Assembly: GCF_014655715.1 (NCBI RefSeq) | Contig: NZ_BNBM01000002.1 | Coordinates: 1-64,000 of the forward strand | From: Streptomyces lanatus | Lineage (GTDB): Bacteria > Actinomycetota > Actinomycetes > Streptomycetales > Streptomycetaceae | Direction of reading: 5' to 3' | DNA length: 64,000 bases | Shown: positions 46,166 through 55,663 of the stretch, piece by piece | Position numbering within the stretch: the stretch's first letter is position 1 | Layout of the letters: each line of letters begins with the position of its first letter | Program-made: the position numbers and the translations under genes | Notes under the pieces: generated by a model | The model's database searches: none | Told to the model about the DNA's origin: nothing | Seen by the model: the letters and a program-made list of their open reading frames with translations, nothing else

Positions 46166-47449
46166 CTACTTCACGACCGTCGACCAGTCCGGCGACTGCG
46201 CCGGATCCAGGCCGCGCAGCCGCTGCAACGTCTCCGGCTTCTGTACGTCCATCCAGTCGGCCAGCTCCTTGAAGGACACACACTTCACGTCCTTCTTCGT
46301 GCACACCTTCTCGATGACCTGGTCGACGGCCTTCATGTAGATGCCGCCGTTCCACTCCTCGAAGTGGTTGCCGATGAACAGCGGGGCCCGGCTGCCGTAA
46401 TAGACCCGGTTGAAGCCGGCCATATAGGTGCCAAGGGTCTCCTGCCCCCACTCGGCATACCGGGACGGGTCGCCGTCGGTCTCGCCGTCGGACTGGTTGT
46501 AGAGGAAGTTGAAGTCCATGGACAGGCCCTGGAAGTCGCCGCCCTCGTACGGGAGCATCTGGAGCGGGAAGTCCCAGATGCCGTTCTTCTTCCTGGGCCA
46601 TATCTGGAAGTCGCCGGTGGAGCTGGCGTCGTAGCGCCACTTGTAGTCCTTGGCGGCCTTCAGCAGGTTGTCCTGGCCCTCCAGACAGGGCGCGCGGCCC
46701 CCGGTGACCGCCTTGCGGAAGTCGAACGGCAGCGGGGCGATGTCGGTGTAGCCGGTGTTGGTCTTCCACTTCTCCACGAAGTCGTAGAACTGGTCGATCT
46801 CGCTCTTCCACTCCGCCACGCTCCAGTCGCCGCCGCCCTTGGCGCCGCAGAAGTGGCCGTTGAAGTGGGTGCCGATCTCGTTGCCGTCCTGCCAGGCCTT
46901 GCCGAGCTGTTCCAGCGTGGTGCGGATGTGGTCGTCGGTGGGGAAGCTGATCGCGGCCGAGCCCTTGGGGTGCTGGGGCGGGGAGTAGAGGTTCTTCTTG
47001 TCCTTGGGCAGGAGGTAGATGCCGGTGAGGAAGAAGGTCATGTGGGCGTCGTACTTCTTCGCCAACTCCCGGTAGTGGGAGAAGAGTTCGTCGTCACCCT
47101 GGAGCGCGCCGTCCCAGGAGAAGACCACGAACTGGGGCGGCTTCTGGCCGGGCTCGAGCGGCACCGGCTTCAACTGGCCCTTCTGCGGGCCGGTGTAGGA
47201 GGTGGAGCCGTCGCCGAGGACCTTCGTCCTGCCGTCCCAGGAGGGCTCGGGGCCCGGCTCGGGCGTGGCCCGTCTGCCGCCGTCCCGGGTGGCGGAGGAC
47301 GCGGTCGGGGTGCTGTGCGTGCGGTTCAGGACCAGATAGCCGCCGACGAGGGAGGCCACGACCAGCAGGACGGCCAGGGTCAGCATGCTCGGGGGCGGAT
47401 TGCGGCGGGGTTCACGGGGGCGGCGGCGACGGCCGGACGGTGACATCAT
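46166..47449 (-). CDS. Membrane-anchored polysaccharide deacetylase-like protein
   Basis: 427 residues; ATG ATG at 47449-47444. An Arg-rich start leads into a signal-anchor helix (MLTLAVLLVVASLVGGYLVL). After a Thr/Ser linker the catalytic region appears: PQFVVFSWDGALQGDDELFS (NodB motif 1), MTFFLTGIYLLP and NEIGTHFNGHFCG (metal His pair H-x3-H). GNHFEEWNGGIY and related motifs follow. It differs from textbook TFDDG enzymes by FSWDG, common in Streptomyces homologues. It probably trims acetyl groups of wall or matrix glycans; partner of the next PBP gene. Confidence 0.84.
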   Translation of the reverse strand: MMSPSGRRRRPREPRRNPPPSMLTLAVLLVVASLVGGYLVLNRTHSTPTASSATRDGGRRATPEPGPEPSWDGRTKVLGDGSTSYTGPQKGQLKPVPLEPGQKPPQFVVFSWDGALQGDDELFSHYRELAKKYDAHMTFFLTGIYLLPKDKKNLYSPPQHPKGSAAISFPTDDHIRTTLEQLGKAWQDGNEIGTHFNGHFCGAKGGGDWSVAEWKSEIDQFYDFVEKWKTNTGYTDIAPLPFDFRKAVTGGRAPCLEGQDNLLKAAKDYKWRYDASSTGDFQIWPRKKNGIWDFPLQMLPYEGGDFQGLSMDFNFLYNQSDGETDGDPSRYAEWGQETLGTYMAGFNRVYYGSRAPLFIGNHFEEWNGGIYMKAVDQVIEKVCTKKDVKCVSFKELADWMDVQKPETLQRLRGLDPAQSPDWSTVVK

Positions 47450-47498
47450 GCGCGGCTCATTCTGCGAGGGGGGTGGGGGGTGGTGACCGGATGCCGGG

Positions 47499-49637
47499 TC
47501 AGCGGAGGCCGACGGCACCGGACCAGATGTCGTACGGGACGCTGTCGGCCGGGGTGCCGGCGACGCCCTTCAGCGGCAGGGGTTCGAGGCTCTTGCCGAG
47601 GTCGATGCGGTAGGCGACGACGGCCGTGGACACGTCGGAGGCGGTGCCGACGTACCAGGCCGCGGTGTCGTTCTGGGTGGTGCCGGCCTTGCCCGTGGCC
47701 CGCGCGGTGGAGGCCGGGTGGGCGAGGCTGAAGGCGGAGCCGAGCGCGGCCTGGACCTGCTCGGCCACCTTCGCCGTCACCGCGCGCCGGGAGGCGGGCT
47801 TCGCGAGCCGTACCCGGGAGCCGTTGCGGGTGATCCGGGCCACCGAGTACGGCTCGACATGCGTGCCCTCGGCGGCGAACGTGGCGTACCCGCTCGCCAT
47901 CCGGATCGCGCTGGGCGTGGCACTGCCCAGGGACAGCGCCGGCACCTGCGGCCCGAAGCTGGAGCCGAGCAGCCCGGCCGCCACCGCGGTCCGGCGCACC
48001 TTGTCCAGGCCGGTGTCCATGCCGAGCTGCATGAACGGCGTGTTCACCGACTGGGCGAGCGCCTGGTGCAGGCTGATCCGCCCGTAGTCCTTACGGCCGT
48101 CGTTGCGGGCGGTGACCTGCTTGCCGCCCCGGTCCCAGTACGGCCCCTCGGGCGTCATCACGGGGACGCCGTCGTCACCGTCGTAGAGCGTCTCCGGGGT
48201 GACCTCGGTGGGGCCGCCGTCGCGGGTGCGGTGGACGCCGTTCTGGAGCGCGGAGGCGTAGACGAAGGGCTGGAAGGCCGAACCGGCGGGCACGGTGGTC
48301 GCGTTGGACTCGTTGAAGCCCTGTTCACGGTGGTCGGGGCCGCCGTGGACGGCGAGGATCCGTCCGTCGGTGGCGACGGAGGCGGCGCCGTAATGTGCGG
48401 TCTTCGCGGTGGCCGGGTGGTCCTTGGCAGCCTTCTCGCGGGCCTTGGTCACGGCGTCGGTGAGCGCGGTCTCCCGTTTGCGGTCGAAGGTCGTGTAGAT
48501 CTGGTAGCCGCCGAGGTCGAACTCCTTGTCCGTGAGACGTGCGGCCTTCTTGGCGTACTGCGCGGCGAGTTCCACCAGGTAGTCGCTCTGCTTGCCGGTG
48601 TCGTAGCCCCGGGTCTGCTTCAACGGCTCGGGAAACTCGCGGTACTTGGCCCGCTCGTCCGGCGACAGCCTGCCGATGTCGACCATGCGGTCGAGGATCC
48701 AGGACCAGCGCTCCACCGCCCGCGCGTGGTTGGCCTTGCTCAGCGCGGGGTCGTAGAGGGCGGCGCCCTTGAGGAGGGAGGCGAGGAAGGCGGCCTCGCT
48801 GACGTTCAGTTCGCCGACGTCCTTGCCGTAGTAGGCCTGGGCGGCGCGCTGCATGCCGTAGGTGCCACGGCCGAACCAGCTGGTGTTGAGATACCCCTCC
48901 AGGATGTCGTCCTTGCTCATCCGGTTGTCGAGCTTCAGGGCGAGCATGGCCTCGGTGAACTTACGGCCCACCGAGCGGTCCTGGTTGAGGTACACGTTCT
49001 TGACGTACTGCTGGGTGATCGTCGAGCCGCCCTGTGTGTCGCCCTCGCCGAAGGTGCGCCATACGGCGCGGGTGACGCCGCTGAGCGAGATGCCGGGGTC
49101 GCTGTAGAAGCTGGCGTTCTCGGCGGCGAGCACCGCCCAGCGGACGTCCTCGGGTATGTCCTTCAGCGGCATGTCCTGCCGCCGCACCCAGCCGGTACGG
49201 GCCATCGGCGTCCCGTCGGACCAGAAGTAGACGTTGTCCTGCTGGGTCGCGTACGAGTTGAGGTTCGCCGGGATGTCGGTGGCGGCGTAGGCCACGGTCA
49301 GGGCCGCGCCGGTCAGCCCGAGGAAGGTCAGCACGGCACCGAGCCACTGCCGCCAGGAGGGCATCCAGCGGCGCCAGCCGGTGCGGCCCGGACGCGGGTA
49401 CCGCGGGCGCAGTCGGCGGAGGTGGGGCGCGAGGCGGGACAGGGCGCGGGACACGGCCGATGCCGGGGAACGCGTGGCTGTGCGCCGGTGACCCCGTAAG
49501 CCGGATTCAGGCGTGGTTGATTCGGTCGTACGGGATAATTCCGTCTCGACCGTCCGCAATTGAACGGTCTCGTCCGGCGGGAGCGCGGGGACCTTCAATT
49601 GCATGGTCTCGTCCGGCTCTCGCCCAGCCCTGGTCAC
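47499..49637 (-). CDS. Class A penicillin-binding protein with degenerate transpeptidase SxxK
   Basis: 712 residues from GTG 49637. A cytoplasmic Arg/Pro tail and a signal-anchor (LGAVLTFLGLTGAALTVAYA, about 100-120) lead to a GT51 glycosyltransferase domain with AAENASFYSDPGISLSG (catalytic Glu) and TQGGSTITQQYVKNVYL. The C-terminal transpeptidase retains SVN (AQSVNTPFM) and a KTG-like GKAGTTQNDTAAW. At the SxxK position, however, it reads GSAFQ (Ser453-Gln456), without the lysine needed for acylation. The glycosyltransferase should work; the transpeptidase may be inactive or altered. Confidence 0.88.
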   Translation of the reverse strand: MTRAGREPDETMQLKVPALPPDETVQLRTVETELSRTTESTTPESGLRGHRRTATRSPASAVSRALSRLAPHLRRLRPRYPRPGRTGWRRWMPSWRQWLGAVLTFLGLTGAALTVAYAATDIPANLNSYATQQDNVYFWSDGTPMARTGWVRRQDMPLKDIPEDVRWAVLAAENASFYSDPGISLSGVTRAVWRTFGEGDTQGGSTITQQYVKNVYLNQDRSVGRKFTEAMLALKLDNRMSKDDILEGYLNTSWFGRGTYGMQRAAQAYYGKDVGELNVSEAAFLASLLKGAALYDPALSKANHARAVERWSWILDRMVDIGRLSPDERAKYREFPEPLKQTRGYDTGKQSDYLVELAAQYAKKAARLTDKEFDLGGYQIYTTFDRKRETALTDAVTKAREKAAKDHPATAKTAHYGAASVATDGRILAVHGGPDHREQGFNESNATTVPAGSAFQPFVYASALQNGVHRTRDGGPTEVTPETLYDGDDGVPVMTPEGPYWDRGGKQVTARNDGRKDYGRISLHQALAQSVNTPFMQLGMDTGLDKVRRTAVAAGLLGSSFGPQVPALSLGSATPSAIRMASGYATFAAEGTHVEPYSVARITRNGSRVRLAKPASRRAVTAKVAEQVQAALGSAFSLAHPASTARATGKAGTTQNDTAAWYVGTASDVSTAVVAYRIDLGKSLEPLPLKGVAGTPADSVPYDIWSGAVGLR

Positions 49638-49855
49638 GGCTGCGCCCCTCCCCGCATTCGGTCGTGCCCGCGCGGAAAGGCACGGCTGCCGCGGTCAACG
49701 GCAGCGAGCCCCCACTTCCCCCGGTCTTACGGTTCCTCGCGGCGATCGAAAACTATCAGTGCTCTTTTCAATTTCTCCACACTGGTATCGGACAGCGTCG
49801 AGCACAAACGGCCGCAGAGGGGTGTGTAACCGGTCAGGCCGATTAGTCTGTCGGC

Positions 49856-50071
49856 ATGCCTCGCTATGAATTTCGCTGCCGCACCTGCGGTGACACCTTC
49901 GAACTGAGCCGTCCGATGGCACAGTCCTCCGACCCGGCCGACTGCCCGGCCGGTCATGAAGACACCGTGAAGCTGCTCTCGACGGTCGCGGTCGGCGGCA
50001 CGGCGAACGCCCCCGCGGCCGGGCCTGCCGGCGGCGGGGGCGGTTGCTGCGGTGGGGGCTGCTGCGGCTGA
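49856..50071 (+). CDS. FmdB-family zinc ribbon protein
   Basis: 71 residues. MPRYEFRCRTCGDTFELSRP gives the first zinc knuckle CRTCG and DPADCPAGHED the second. The tail is Gly/Cys rich, ending GGGGGCCGGGCCG. These small ribbons bind zinc; regulation is unknown. 3 bp from the convergent HAD gene. Confidence 0.88.
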   Translation: MPRYEFRCRTCGDTFELSRPMAQSSDPADCPAGHEDTVKLLSTVAVGGTANAPAAGPAGGGGGCCGGGCCG

Positions 50072-50074
50072 CGC

Positions 50075-50887
50075 CTACCTGGAAGCCCTGGTCTCCTTCA
50101 AGAACTCCCGCAGGATGCGCTCCCCCGCCAGCACGCCCCGCTCCGGCAGCGCGCTGATCGCCGGTGCCGTCCAGGCGGCGTCGGCCAGTTCGCCGTGGCC
50201 CGGGCGCCAGCCCTTGTCGGCGGCGAGGAGCAGGTCGGCGTCCAGCAAGGAGTCACCGGCCGCCAGCGTCAGGTCGGCGCCCGTGCGGCGGGCCACCTCG
50301 TGCACGGCGGCGCTCTTGGTCAGCGGCTTCGGGACGGCGTAGATCTTGCGCCCCTGGAGGGACACCGTCCAGCCGCGGTTCTCCGCCCACACCGCGAGCT
50401 CCTTCACCCACTCCTCGGGCAGCAGCTCGCGCTCGACGACGAGATAGGCGAAGAGGTCCTCGGCGATGCGGTGCTTGCGCACCCACAGCGGGTCGGCGGA
50501 GGCCAGCAGATGGTCCCGGATCTCCGCCAGCGGCGCGCACTGCTCGGCCAGCCGGGCCTGGACCTGTGCGTGCCAGTCGGGATCGGTGACGCCGTCGACC
50601 AGCAGATGGCCGCCGTTGGCGCAGATCGCGTACTTCGGCTCGGGGCCCGGCAGGTTGATCCGCTGGTACTGCTTACGGGTCCGGGTCGTCGTCGGCACGA
50701 AGACCGCCGCGTCACCGAGGTCGGTCAGCAGCTGGGCCGCCGTCTCCGTCATGTACGACAGGGGCCGGGCCTCGTGCACCTCCACGCACAGCAGCCTGGG
50801 CGCCCGCGCGTCCGGCATGGTCAGCGCGAGGGCCGCCGCGGAGTAGATCAGCGTACGGTCGAGGTCGCTCGCCACCAGCACCGGCAT
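50075..50887 (-). CDS. HAD-family phosphatase of the Ter biosynthetic module
   Basis: 270 residues; ATG 50887 overlaps the upstream stop. MPVLVASDLDRTLIYSAAAL gives the two catalytic Asp residues (DLDRT), CVEVHEARPLSYMTETAAQL and FVPTTTRTRKQYQRINLPGP are strongly conserved in this group, and TLAAGDSLLDADLLLAADKG is the late Asp motif. The 5' overlap with the PRTase-TRSP-StiP gene and the HpcH gene shows a single operon. In the published Ter-system analysis this HAD removes a phosphate in a nucleoside-like pathway. Confidence 0.88.
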   Translation of the reverse strand: MPVLVASDLDRTLIYSAAALALTMPDARAPRLLCVEVHEARPLSYMTETAAQLLTDLGDAAVFVPTTTRTRKQYQRINLPGPEPKYAICANGGHLLVDGVTDPDWHAQVQARLAEQCAPLAEIRDHLLASADPLWVRKHRIAEDLFAYLVVERELLPEEWVKELAVWAENRGWTVSLQGRKIYAVPKPLTKSAAVHEVARRTGADLTLAAGDSLLDADLLLAADKGWRPGHGELADAAWTAPAISALPERGVLAGERILREFLKETRASR

Positions 50888-53448
50888 CAGACGTTCACCG
50901 CCCTGCCGTCGGCACCCGTCGCGCCCCGCGTGTACTTGGGGTGGATCAACCCCACACAGGTGTACGGCAGTTCGGCGACCTCTTCCACCGGAACCCCTCT
51001 CTGTTCGGCCAGCAGTCGGACATGGTCCAGGTCGGCGCCTGCCCCGGCCCGCGCCAGGATCTTCCACGGCACCCGGCGCAGCAGCACCCGCGTGGTCTCG
51101 CCGACACCCGGCTTGACGAGGTTCACGTCGTGGATGCCGTACTCCTCACTGATGCGCTCGACGGCCGCCCAGCCCTCCCAGGTCGGCTCACGATCGCCGG
51201 ACAGCAGTTCCTTGACCGTCGCGTCGACGGCGTCCACGACCTCCGGGAAGCGGGCGGAGACGGCGTCCAGGAAGGCCACGGAGACATCGGCGCCGGCGAG
51301 TTCGCGGTAGAACTTCGCGCCGTGGTAGTCGTACGGCCCGACCAGGTCGGCTCGGAGCACCGTACGCGAAATCAGCCCGGAGACCGTGGAGTTGAGGCAC
51401 GCGGACGGGATGAGGTAGTCCTCGCGGGTGCCGTACGTCCGCACGCAGGACCCCGGGTCGGCCAGTACGGCGATCTCCGGGTCGAAGCCGGTGATGCCGT
51501 CGGACGCCTCGAACTCCCGTATCGCAGCGGTCAGTTCACGGGTGATGGCGCCCTTGCCGGTCCAGCCGTCGACGAAGACGATGTCGCGGGGGTCGTGGTG
51601 GGCGGCCAGCCAGCGCAGGGCGTTGGCGTCGATGCCGCGCCCGCGCACGATGGACACGGCGTAGTGCGGCAGGTCCAGCCCATGCCGGAACTGGGCCCAT
51701 CGGCGCATCAGGACGCCGACCGGGGTGCCCGCGCGGGCCAGCGACACCAGCACCGGGCGGGGCATGGGGGTCCCCCCACGCTTTCGGCCGTGGGGGCGCT
51801 CGGCGAGCACGATCTCCGTCACCGCGCCGGCCGCCTGCGCGAGGCGCGCCGCCGACTCCTCAAGCGCCGTGTGGAACAGCTCCTGGTACTGCTCGCTGGG
51901 CTGGTACTCCACCGGCAGCGACTCCGCGTAGTGCGCGCCGCCGCTCTGGATGGCCTCTTCCCTCTCCTCCGTCGGCGCCTCCAGCGTCACGTCCGAGAGA
52001 TCCTGCAGCAGCCAGCCGACCTCCTCGGGGGCGTACGAGGAGAACGCGGGGCCACGGAGGGGCTCGGGCAGCATCGGGTGCCTTTCGGGACCGGCCGGGG
52101 GGCCGGGGACGTACGACGGCACGACCGTCAGCAGGACGTGCGGGGTGTGCGCGGCCAGCTGCGCCAGCAGGCCGCCGGGCGCGTGCAGTTCGGGGGTGTC
52201 GGCGGTCGAGTCGACGACGGCTATGACGGCGTCGAATCCGGCGCCGGCGACGTTGTAGGCGTAGCGCTCACCGGGGCCGTCGGCCGGGTCGTCGTGGGCC
52301 GGGAAGACCAGGCGGGTGCGGATCGCGTAGCCGGGGTCGTCGACCGCGAGGACGGGTGAGCGGGTGGTGGTGGAGTACCGCACCTCGACACCCTCGGCGA
52401 CCTGCTCCAGCTCGCGGGCGAGGCGGAGGGGGGCGTACATCAGCTCCTCGAAGCCGAGGACGAGTATGCGGCGGGCGTCGGCGGGGAGTGCCTCTGCGAG
52501 GCGGGCGGCCATGTCGGGGAGGGCGGATTCGAGGCGGATGCGGTGAGTGGGGGTGAAGCCGTGGCGACCGCCGTCGGGGAGGTCGGTGGGCCAGTGCAGG
52601 TCTATGCGGGGTGTGTGGTTGCCGTTCGGGTGCGGGTTCGATTCGGCTTCGAGGGCAACGCCGCTGTCTTTCAGGGGCGCGGGGAACTGCGCGACCAGCC
52701 CCCACTCACCCGCAGCCGACGAACCCTCCGCCTCATACCGCGCCACCAACGCCTGCCCCTTCTCCAACACCCCCTCCGGCAACCGCACCGTCCCCGACGC
52801 GGCCGTCACCAGATCCACCCGCGCACCGATCTCCCGCGCGAACTCCTCCAGCCGCCCCGCATCCTCCGCCGACCGCATATCCACCAGCGCCACCACCACA
52901 TACCGACGCCGCGGATACCGCGCATGAAGATCGCGCACGGTGTTCAGCACCGTGTTCCCCGTCGAGAACTCGTCATCGACGAGGATCAGAGCCCCATCCC
53001 CCGCCAGCAGCGCTGGATCCTCCGGCAGCAGCAGATGCGACGTCGCATGCGAGTGGGACTCCTCGAAGCCGCCCGCGGGGGCGACCCCGGCGACGGGGCG
53101 CCGCGTGGAGTGCAGATAGGCCGCGGAACCCACCCCGTCGGCGACGGAGTGGCCGAGCCCGGTCGCCGTCTCCGCGTAACCGAGGACGACCGCGGCGCTC
53201 GCCTCCTCCTCGCCGAGCAGCTCCCGCACCCGGCGGCCGAGGGCGAAGCCCGCGCCGTACACCACGGACGGTGACTGCGGTACGTGCTTGCCGAGCACGT
53301 TGGAGACCAGCAGATGCGCCCGCTTGGGGTTGCGGCGCAGGGCGAGCCCCAGCATCTCCGTGAGCCCGTCGTCGCCCACGAGCCGGACCCCGAGCCGCTC
53401 GGCGACCCAGCTGCCGGACCAGACCCCGTCGTTCACTGCGTTGTTCAT
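50887..53448 (-). CDS. PRTase-TRSP and StiP-like fused protein (Ter module)
   Basis: 853 residues, ATG 53448 behind AAGGGA. The N-terminal ~240 residues are a phosphoribosyltransferase with LILVDDEFSTGNTVLNTVRD as the PRPP loop. A TRSP domain follows (about 280-480: TPTHRIRLESALPD, GERYAYNVAGAGFDAVIAVVDS). The C-terminal half matches the StiP-like/second PRTase type (VLVSLARAGTPVGVLMRRW, IVFVDGWTGKGAITRELTA). Between PRTase and TRSP the linker contains an in-frame copy of the dispersed repeat, WGLVAQFPAPLKD. It probably builds a ribosyl metabolite with the HAD and HpcH neighbours. Confidence 0.88.
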   Translation of the reverse strand: MNNAVNDGVWSGSWVAERLGVRLVGDDGLTEMLGLALRRNPKRAHLLVSNVLGKHVPQSPSVVYGAGFALGRRVRELLGEEEASAAVVLGYAETATGLGHSVADGVGSAAYLHSTRRPVAGVAPAGGFEESHSHATSHLLLPEDPALLAGDGALILVDDEFSTGNTVLNTVRDLHARYPRRRYVVVALVDMRSAEDAGRLEEFAREIGARVDLVTAASGTVRLPEGVLEKGQALVARYEAEGSSAAGEWGLVAQFPAPLKDSGVALEAESNPHPNGNHTPRIDLHWPTDLPDGGRHGFTPTHRIRLESALPDMAARLAEALPADARRILVLGFEELMYAPLRLARELEQVAEGVEVRYSTTTRSPVLAVDDPGYAIRTRLVFPAHDDPADGPGERYAYNVAGAGFDAVIAVVDSTADTPELHAPGGLLAQLAAHTPHVLLTVVPSYVPGPPAGPERHPMLPEPLRGPAFSSYAPEEVGWLLQDLSDVTLEAPTEEREEAIQSGGAHYAESLPVEYQPSEQYQELFHTALEESAARLAQAAGAVTEIVLAERPHGRKRGGTPMPRPVLVSLARAGTPVGVLMRRWAQFRHGLDLPHYAVSIVRGRGIDANALRWLAAHHDPRDIVFVDGWTGKGAITRELTAAIREFEASDGITGFDPEIAVLADPGSCVRTYGTREDYLIPSACLNSTVSGLISRTVLRADLVGPYDYHGAKFYRELAGADVSVAFLDAVSARFPEVVDAVDATVKELLSGDREPTWEGWAAVERISEEYGIHDVNLVKPGVGETTRVLLRRVPWKILARAGAGADLDHVRLLAEQRGVPVEEVAELPYTCVGLIHPKYTRGATGADGRAVNV
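52668..52703 (+). repeat. Dispersed palindromic repeat, copy E (inside the PRTase-TRSP gene)
   Basis: AGGGGCGCGGGGAACTGCGC then GACCAGCCCCC, identical in core to the other copies, translated on the minus strand as GLVAQFPAPLK in the linker between two domains. Confidence 0.88.
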
Positions 53449-53489
53449 GCGTCCCTTGGAGATATCGGAAAAGGAGAGAGACCGGCCGC

Positions 53490-54656
53490 TCAGGCCGGGA
53501 TTCCGGCGGCGAGCAGCTCCACGAAGCCGATGTCCTCGTGGGCCACGCCGAAGACCTCGGCCCGCAGCATGGTCCGCTCGGCCCAGGCGCGGTGCGGCTT
53601 CACCTCATTCATCTTGTTCGTGTACTGCGATCTGAGCACTCCCCCGCCGCAGCGCTCCGGCTTGAGGATGTCCTTGGCGTCACTGAACTCCTCGTGACTG
53701 ACCACGGACAGCGCGTGCACGGGCAGTACGTGGGAGGGGTGGATGCAGGTCTTGCCGGTCAGGCCATTGGCGTGGTCCAACGTGATCTCGCGCAGCAGGC
53801 CGTCCATCGAGTGCTCGATCAGGGCCTCGCGCAGCTCCTCGGCCTGGCCCTCAAGGAAGGGGCTGCGGCGCAGCTGGGGCTTGAACATACGTTCCTGCAC
53901 CCGGAAGTACTCCCACACCGGCCCGGTCACGGTGAACCCGGTGCCGTCGGCCCGGCCCAGCATGTTCACCACGTCGGCGATCACGGAGGCGACGAGTTGG
54001 ACGTCGTAGGCCGTCATGTCGGGGGCCCGGCGCAGCCCGTACGACGAGCAGAAGTCGGTGACGCCGAGGCGCAGCGCGAGGACCCGGTCGCGGTATTTGT
54101 CGACGGCCCGGAAGATGCCCTCCAGGGTCTCCACGCGCGACTCGCGGTACATCAGCTCGGGCGACTCCAGCACCGGCATGGCGAACAGCCGCCGTCCGCT
54201 GTACGACTCGGCGCTCGCGAGGGCCTCCAGGAAGGGCATGCCGCGTTCCTCGGTGAACTTCGGCAGCACGAAACCGGACAGCAGCCGTACGGCGGGGCCG
54301 AGCCGGCGTACGAGGTCGGGGATCTGCTCGGGAGCGCGGACCCGGATGAAGAGCAGCGGCAGGTCGTCGCCGTCGCGGGCCGCGAGGTCGGTGAACTGGC
54401 GGACGAGGTTCTCCTCGCCCTCCGCCACGTCCTCGTCCCCGATCGAGTCCTCCAGGCACAGCACCATCGAGACCACGCCGCGGCCGGTCTGCTTGACGAT
54501 GTCGTCGGCGAGCCGGGGTCTGGTGGCCGGGCTGTAGAGCGTGGCGCCCAGGGCCACGGACAGCAGCCTGGCCGGGGAGTCGGCGGTGAACGCGCACGGC
54601 TCCTGGTGGAAGAGGCGCTGCCGCACCTCCGGGGCGATCTGCCCGAAATGACGCAT
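53490..54656 (-). CDS. HpcH/HpaI aldolase-citrate lyase-like protein (Ter module)
   Basis: 388 residues; ATG 54656 behind GGGGGAG. The TIM-barrel blocks include SMVLCLEDSIGDEDVAEGE (metal Glu/Asp), LPLLFIRVRAPEQIPDLVRR (Arg), RLFAMPVLESPELMYR (metal Glu), LALRLGVTDFCSSYGLRRA and GLTGKTCIHPSHVLPVHALS. Citrate-lyase beta/HpcH fold is certain. Its job in Ter systems is thought to be condensation or cleavage of a carbon unit on the nucleoside-like product. It heads the operon leading to the PRTase and HAD genes. Confidence 0.9.
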   Translation of the reverse strand: MRHFGQIAPEVRQRLFHQEPCAFTADSPARLLSVALGATLYSPATRPRLADDIVKQTGRGVVSMVLCLEDSIGDEDVAEGEENLVRQFTDLAARDGDDLPLLFIRVRAPEQIPDLVRRLGPAVRLLSGFVLPKFTEERGMPFLEALASAESYSGRRLFAMPVLESPELMYRESRVETLEGIFRAVDKYRDRVLALRLGVTDFCSSYGLRRAPDMTAYDVQLVASVIADVVNMLGRADGTGFTVTGPVWEYFRVQERMFKPQLRRSPFLEGQAEELREALIEHSMDGLLREITLDHANGLTGKTCIHPSHVLPVHALSVVSHEEFSDAKDILKPERCGGGVLRSQYTNKMNEVKPHRAWAERTMLRAEVFGVAHEDIGFVELLAAGIPA

Positions 54657-54843
54657 AGAGCTCCCCCGTGGTGACTCTGTGACCCCTGTGACCTGTTCAC
54701 AGGTGGCCGGTAATAGTACGTAGATACCCATGTCAGGGGTTCCCGACGGGCATGAATTTCTGGTAACGCAGGCAAACACGGGCGCGCACGGTATGTGTAC
54801 CCCCGCGTTGTCGTGACCAGGACGGAGAGGGCAGGATGACCGC

Positions 54844-55638
54844 ATGACGCACGCGATGTTGAAGGGGTCGAACGTCCCGCTGGAGGCCACGACGGTACGC
54901 GCCGTGCTGCGCTGGACGCCCGGGCAGGGGGTCCCGGACGTCGATGCCTCGGCTCTGCTCCTCGGCCTCGACGGTCGTGTGCGCTCCGACGAGGACTTCG
55001 TCTTCTACAACCAGCCCCGGCACCCCTCCGGGAAGGTCTGGCGGCTCGGCAAGAAGCGACTCGCCGAGGGCCTCACCGACACGATCCAGACAGATCTCAC
55101 CGGTGTCGAGCCCGGCGTCGGCCAGATTCTCCTGGTCGCTTCGGCGGACGGCGTCGCCTTCGACCGCGTACGCGATCTGCGCATCCTGCTGTACGACGCC
55201 ACGGCCCCCGACGGCGATCCGCTGGCGTACTTCGACATCAAGCCGGAGACGGGCCAGGAGACGGCCCTGATCTGCGGCGAGCTGTACCGCCGCGGCGAGG
55301 GCTGGAAGTTCCGCGCGCTCGGCGAGGGCTACTCGGACGGCCTCAGGGGCCTGGCCACGGACTTCGGCATCTCGGTGGACGAGTCGGAGGCCATGGCCGA
55401 CCCCGCCCCTGCCCCGGAGGTCTCCCAGCCCCTGCCCCCCGAGCAGCCCACGACGACGGTCCCGCCCCAGCCCGCGTACGGCTATCCCCAGCAGCCCCCG
55501 CCGACCCAGCCGGCATACGGCTACCCCCAGCCGGCCACGGCCCACTCGGGCTACGGCTACCCGCCCCCGGTGACGGCGGCGGCCCCGGCCACGGACTTCC
55601 GCCTGCCGCCTCAGGGGCCGCAGTTCATCGGACGCTGA
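54844..55638 (+). CDS. terD: TerD-family protein with Pro/Tyr/Gln-rich tail
   Basis: 264 residues. The TerD domain (about 1-180) has [20 protein letters not shown] and [15 protein letters not shown], the Ca2+-binding acidic pattern of the family, [20 protein letters not shown] and [20 protein letters not shown]. The C-terminal ~80 residues are a low-complexity YGYPQ/PPxQPAYGYP tail, unlike the shorter tandem copies at 57758 and 58521. It is divergent from the Ter metabolic operon across 187 bp. Confidence 0.92.
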   Translation: MTHAMLKGSNVPLEATTVRAVLRWTPGQGVPDVDASALLLGLDGRVRSDEDFVFYNQPRHPSGKVWRLGKKRLAEGLTDTIQTDLTGVEPGVGQILLVASADGVAFDRVRDLRILLYDATAPDGDPLAYFDIKPETGQETALICGELYRRGEGWKFRALGEGYSDGLRGLATDFGISVDESEAMADPAPAPEVSQPLPPEQPTTTVPPQPAYGYPQQPPPTQPAYGYPQPATAHSGYGYPPPVTAAAPATDFRLPPQGPQFIGR

Positions 55639-55643
55639 CGGCA

Positions 55644-55663
55644 GCGCCCCCGTCGAGGGGCGC
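55644..55663. terminator. Bidirectional terminator hairpin
   Basis: GCGCCCC pairs with GGGGCGC over a six-base loop between the convergent TerD-tail and TerA-like genes. Confidence 0.75.
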
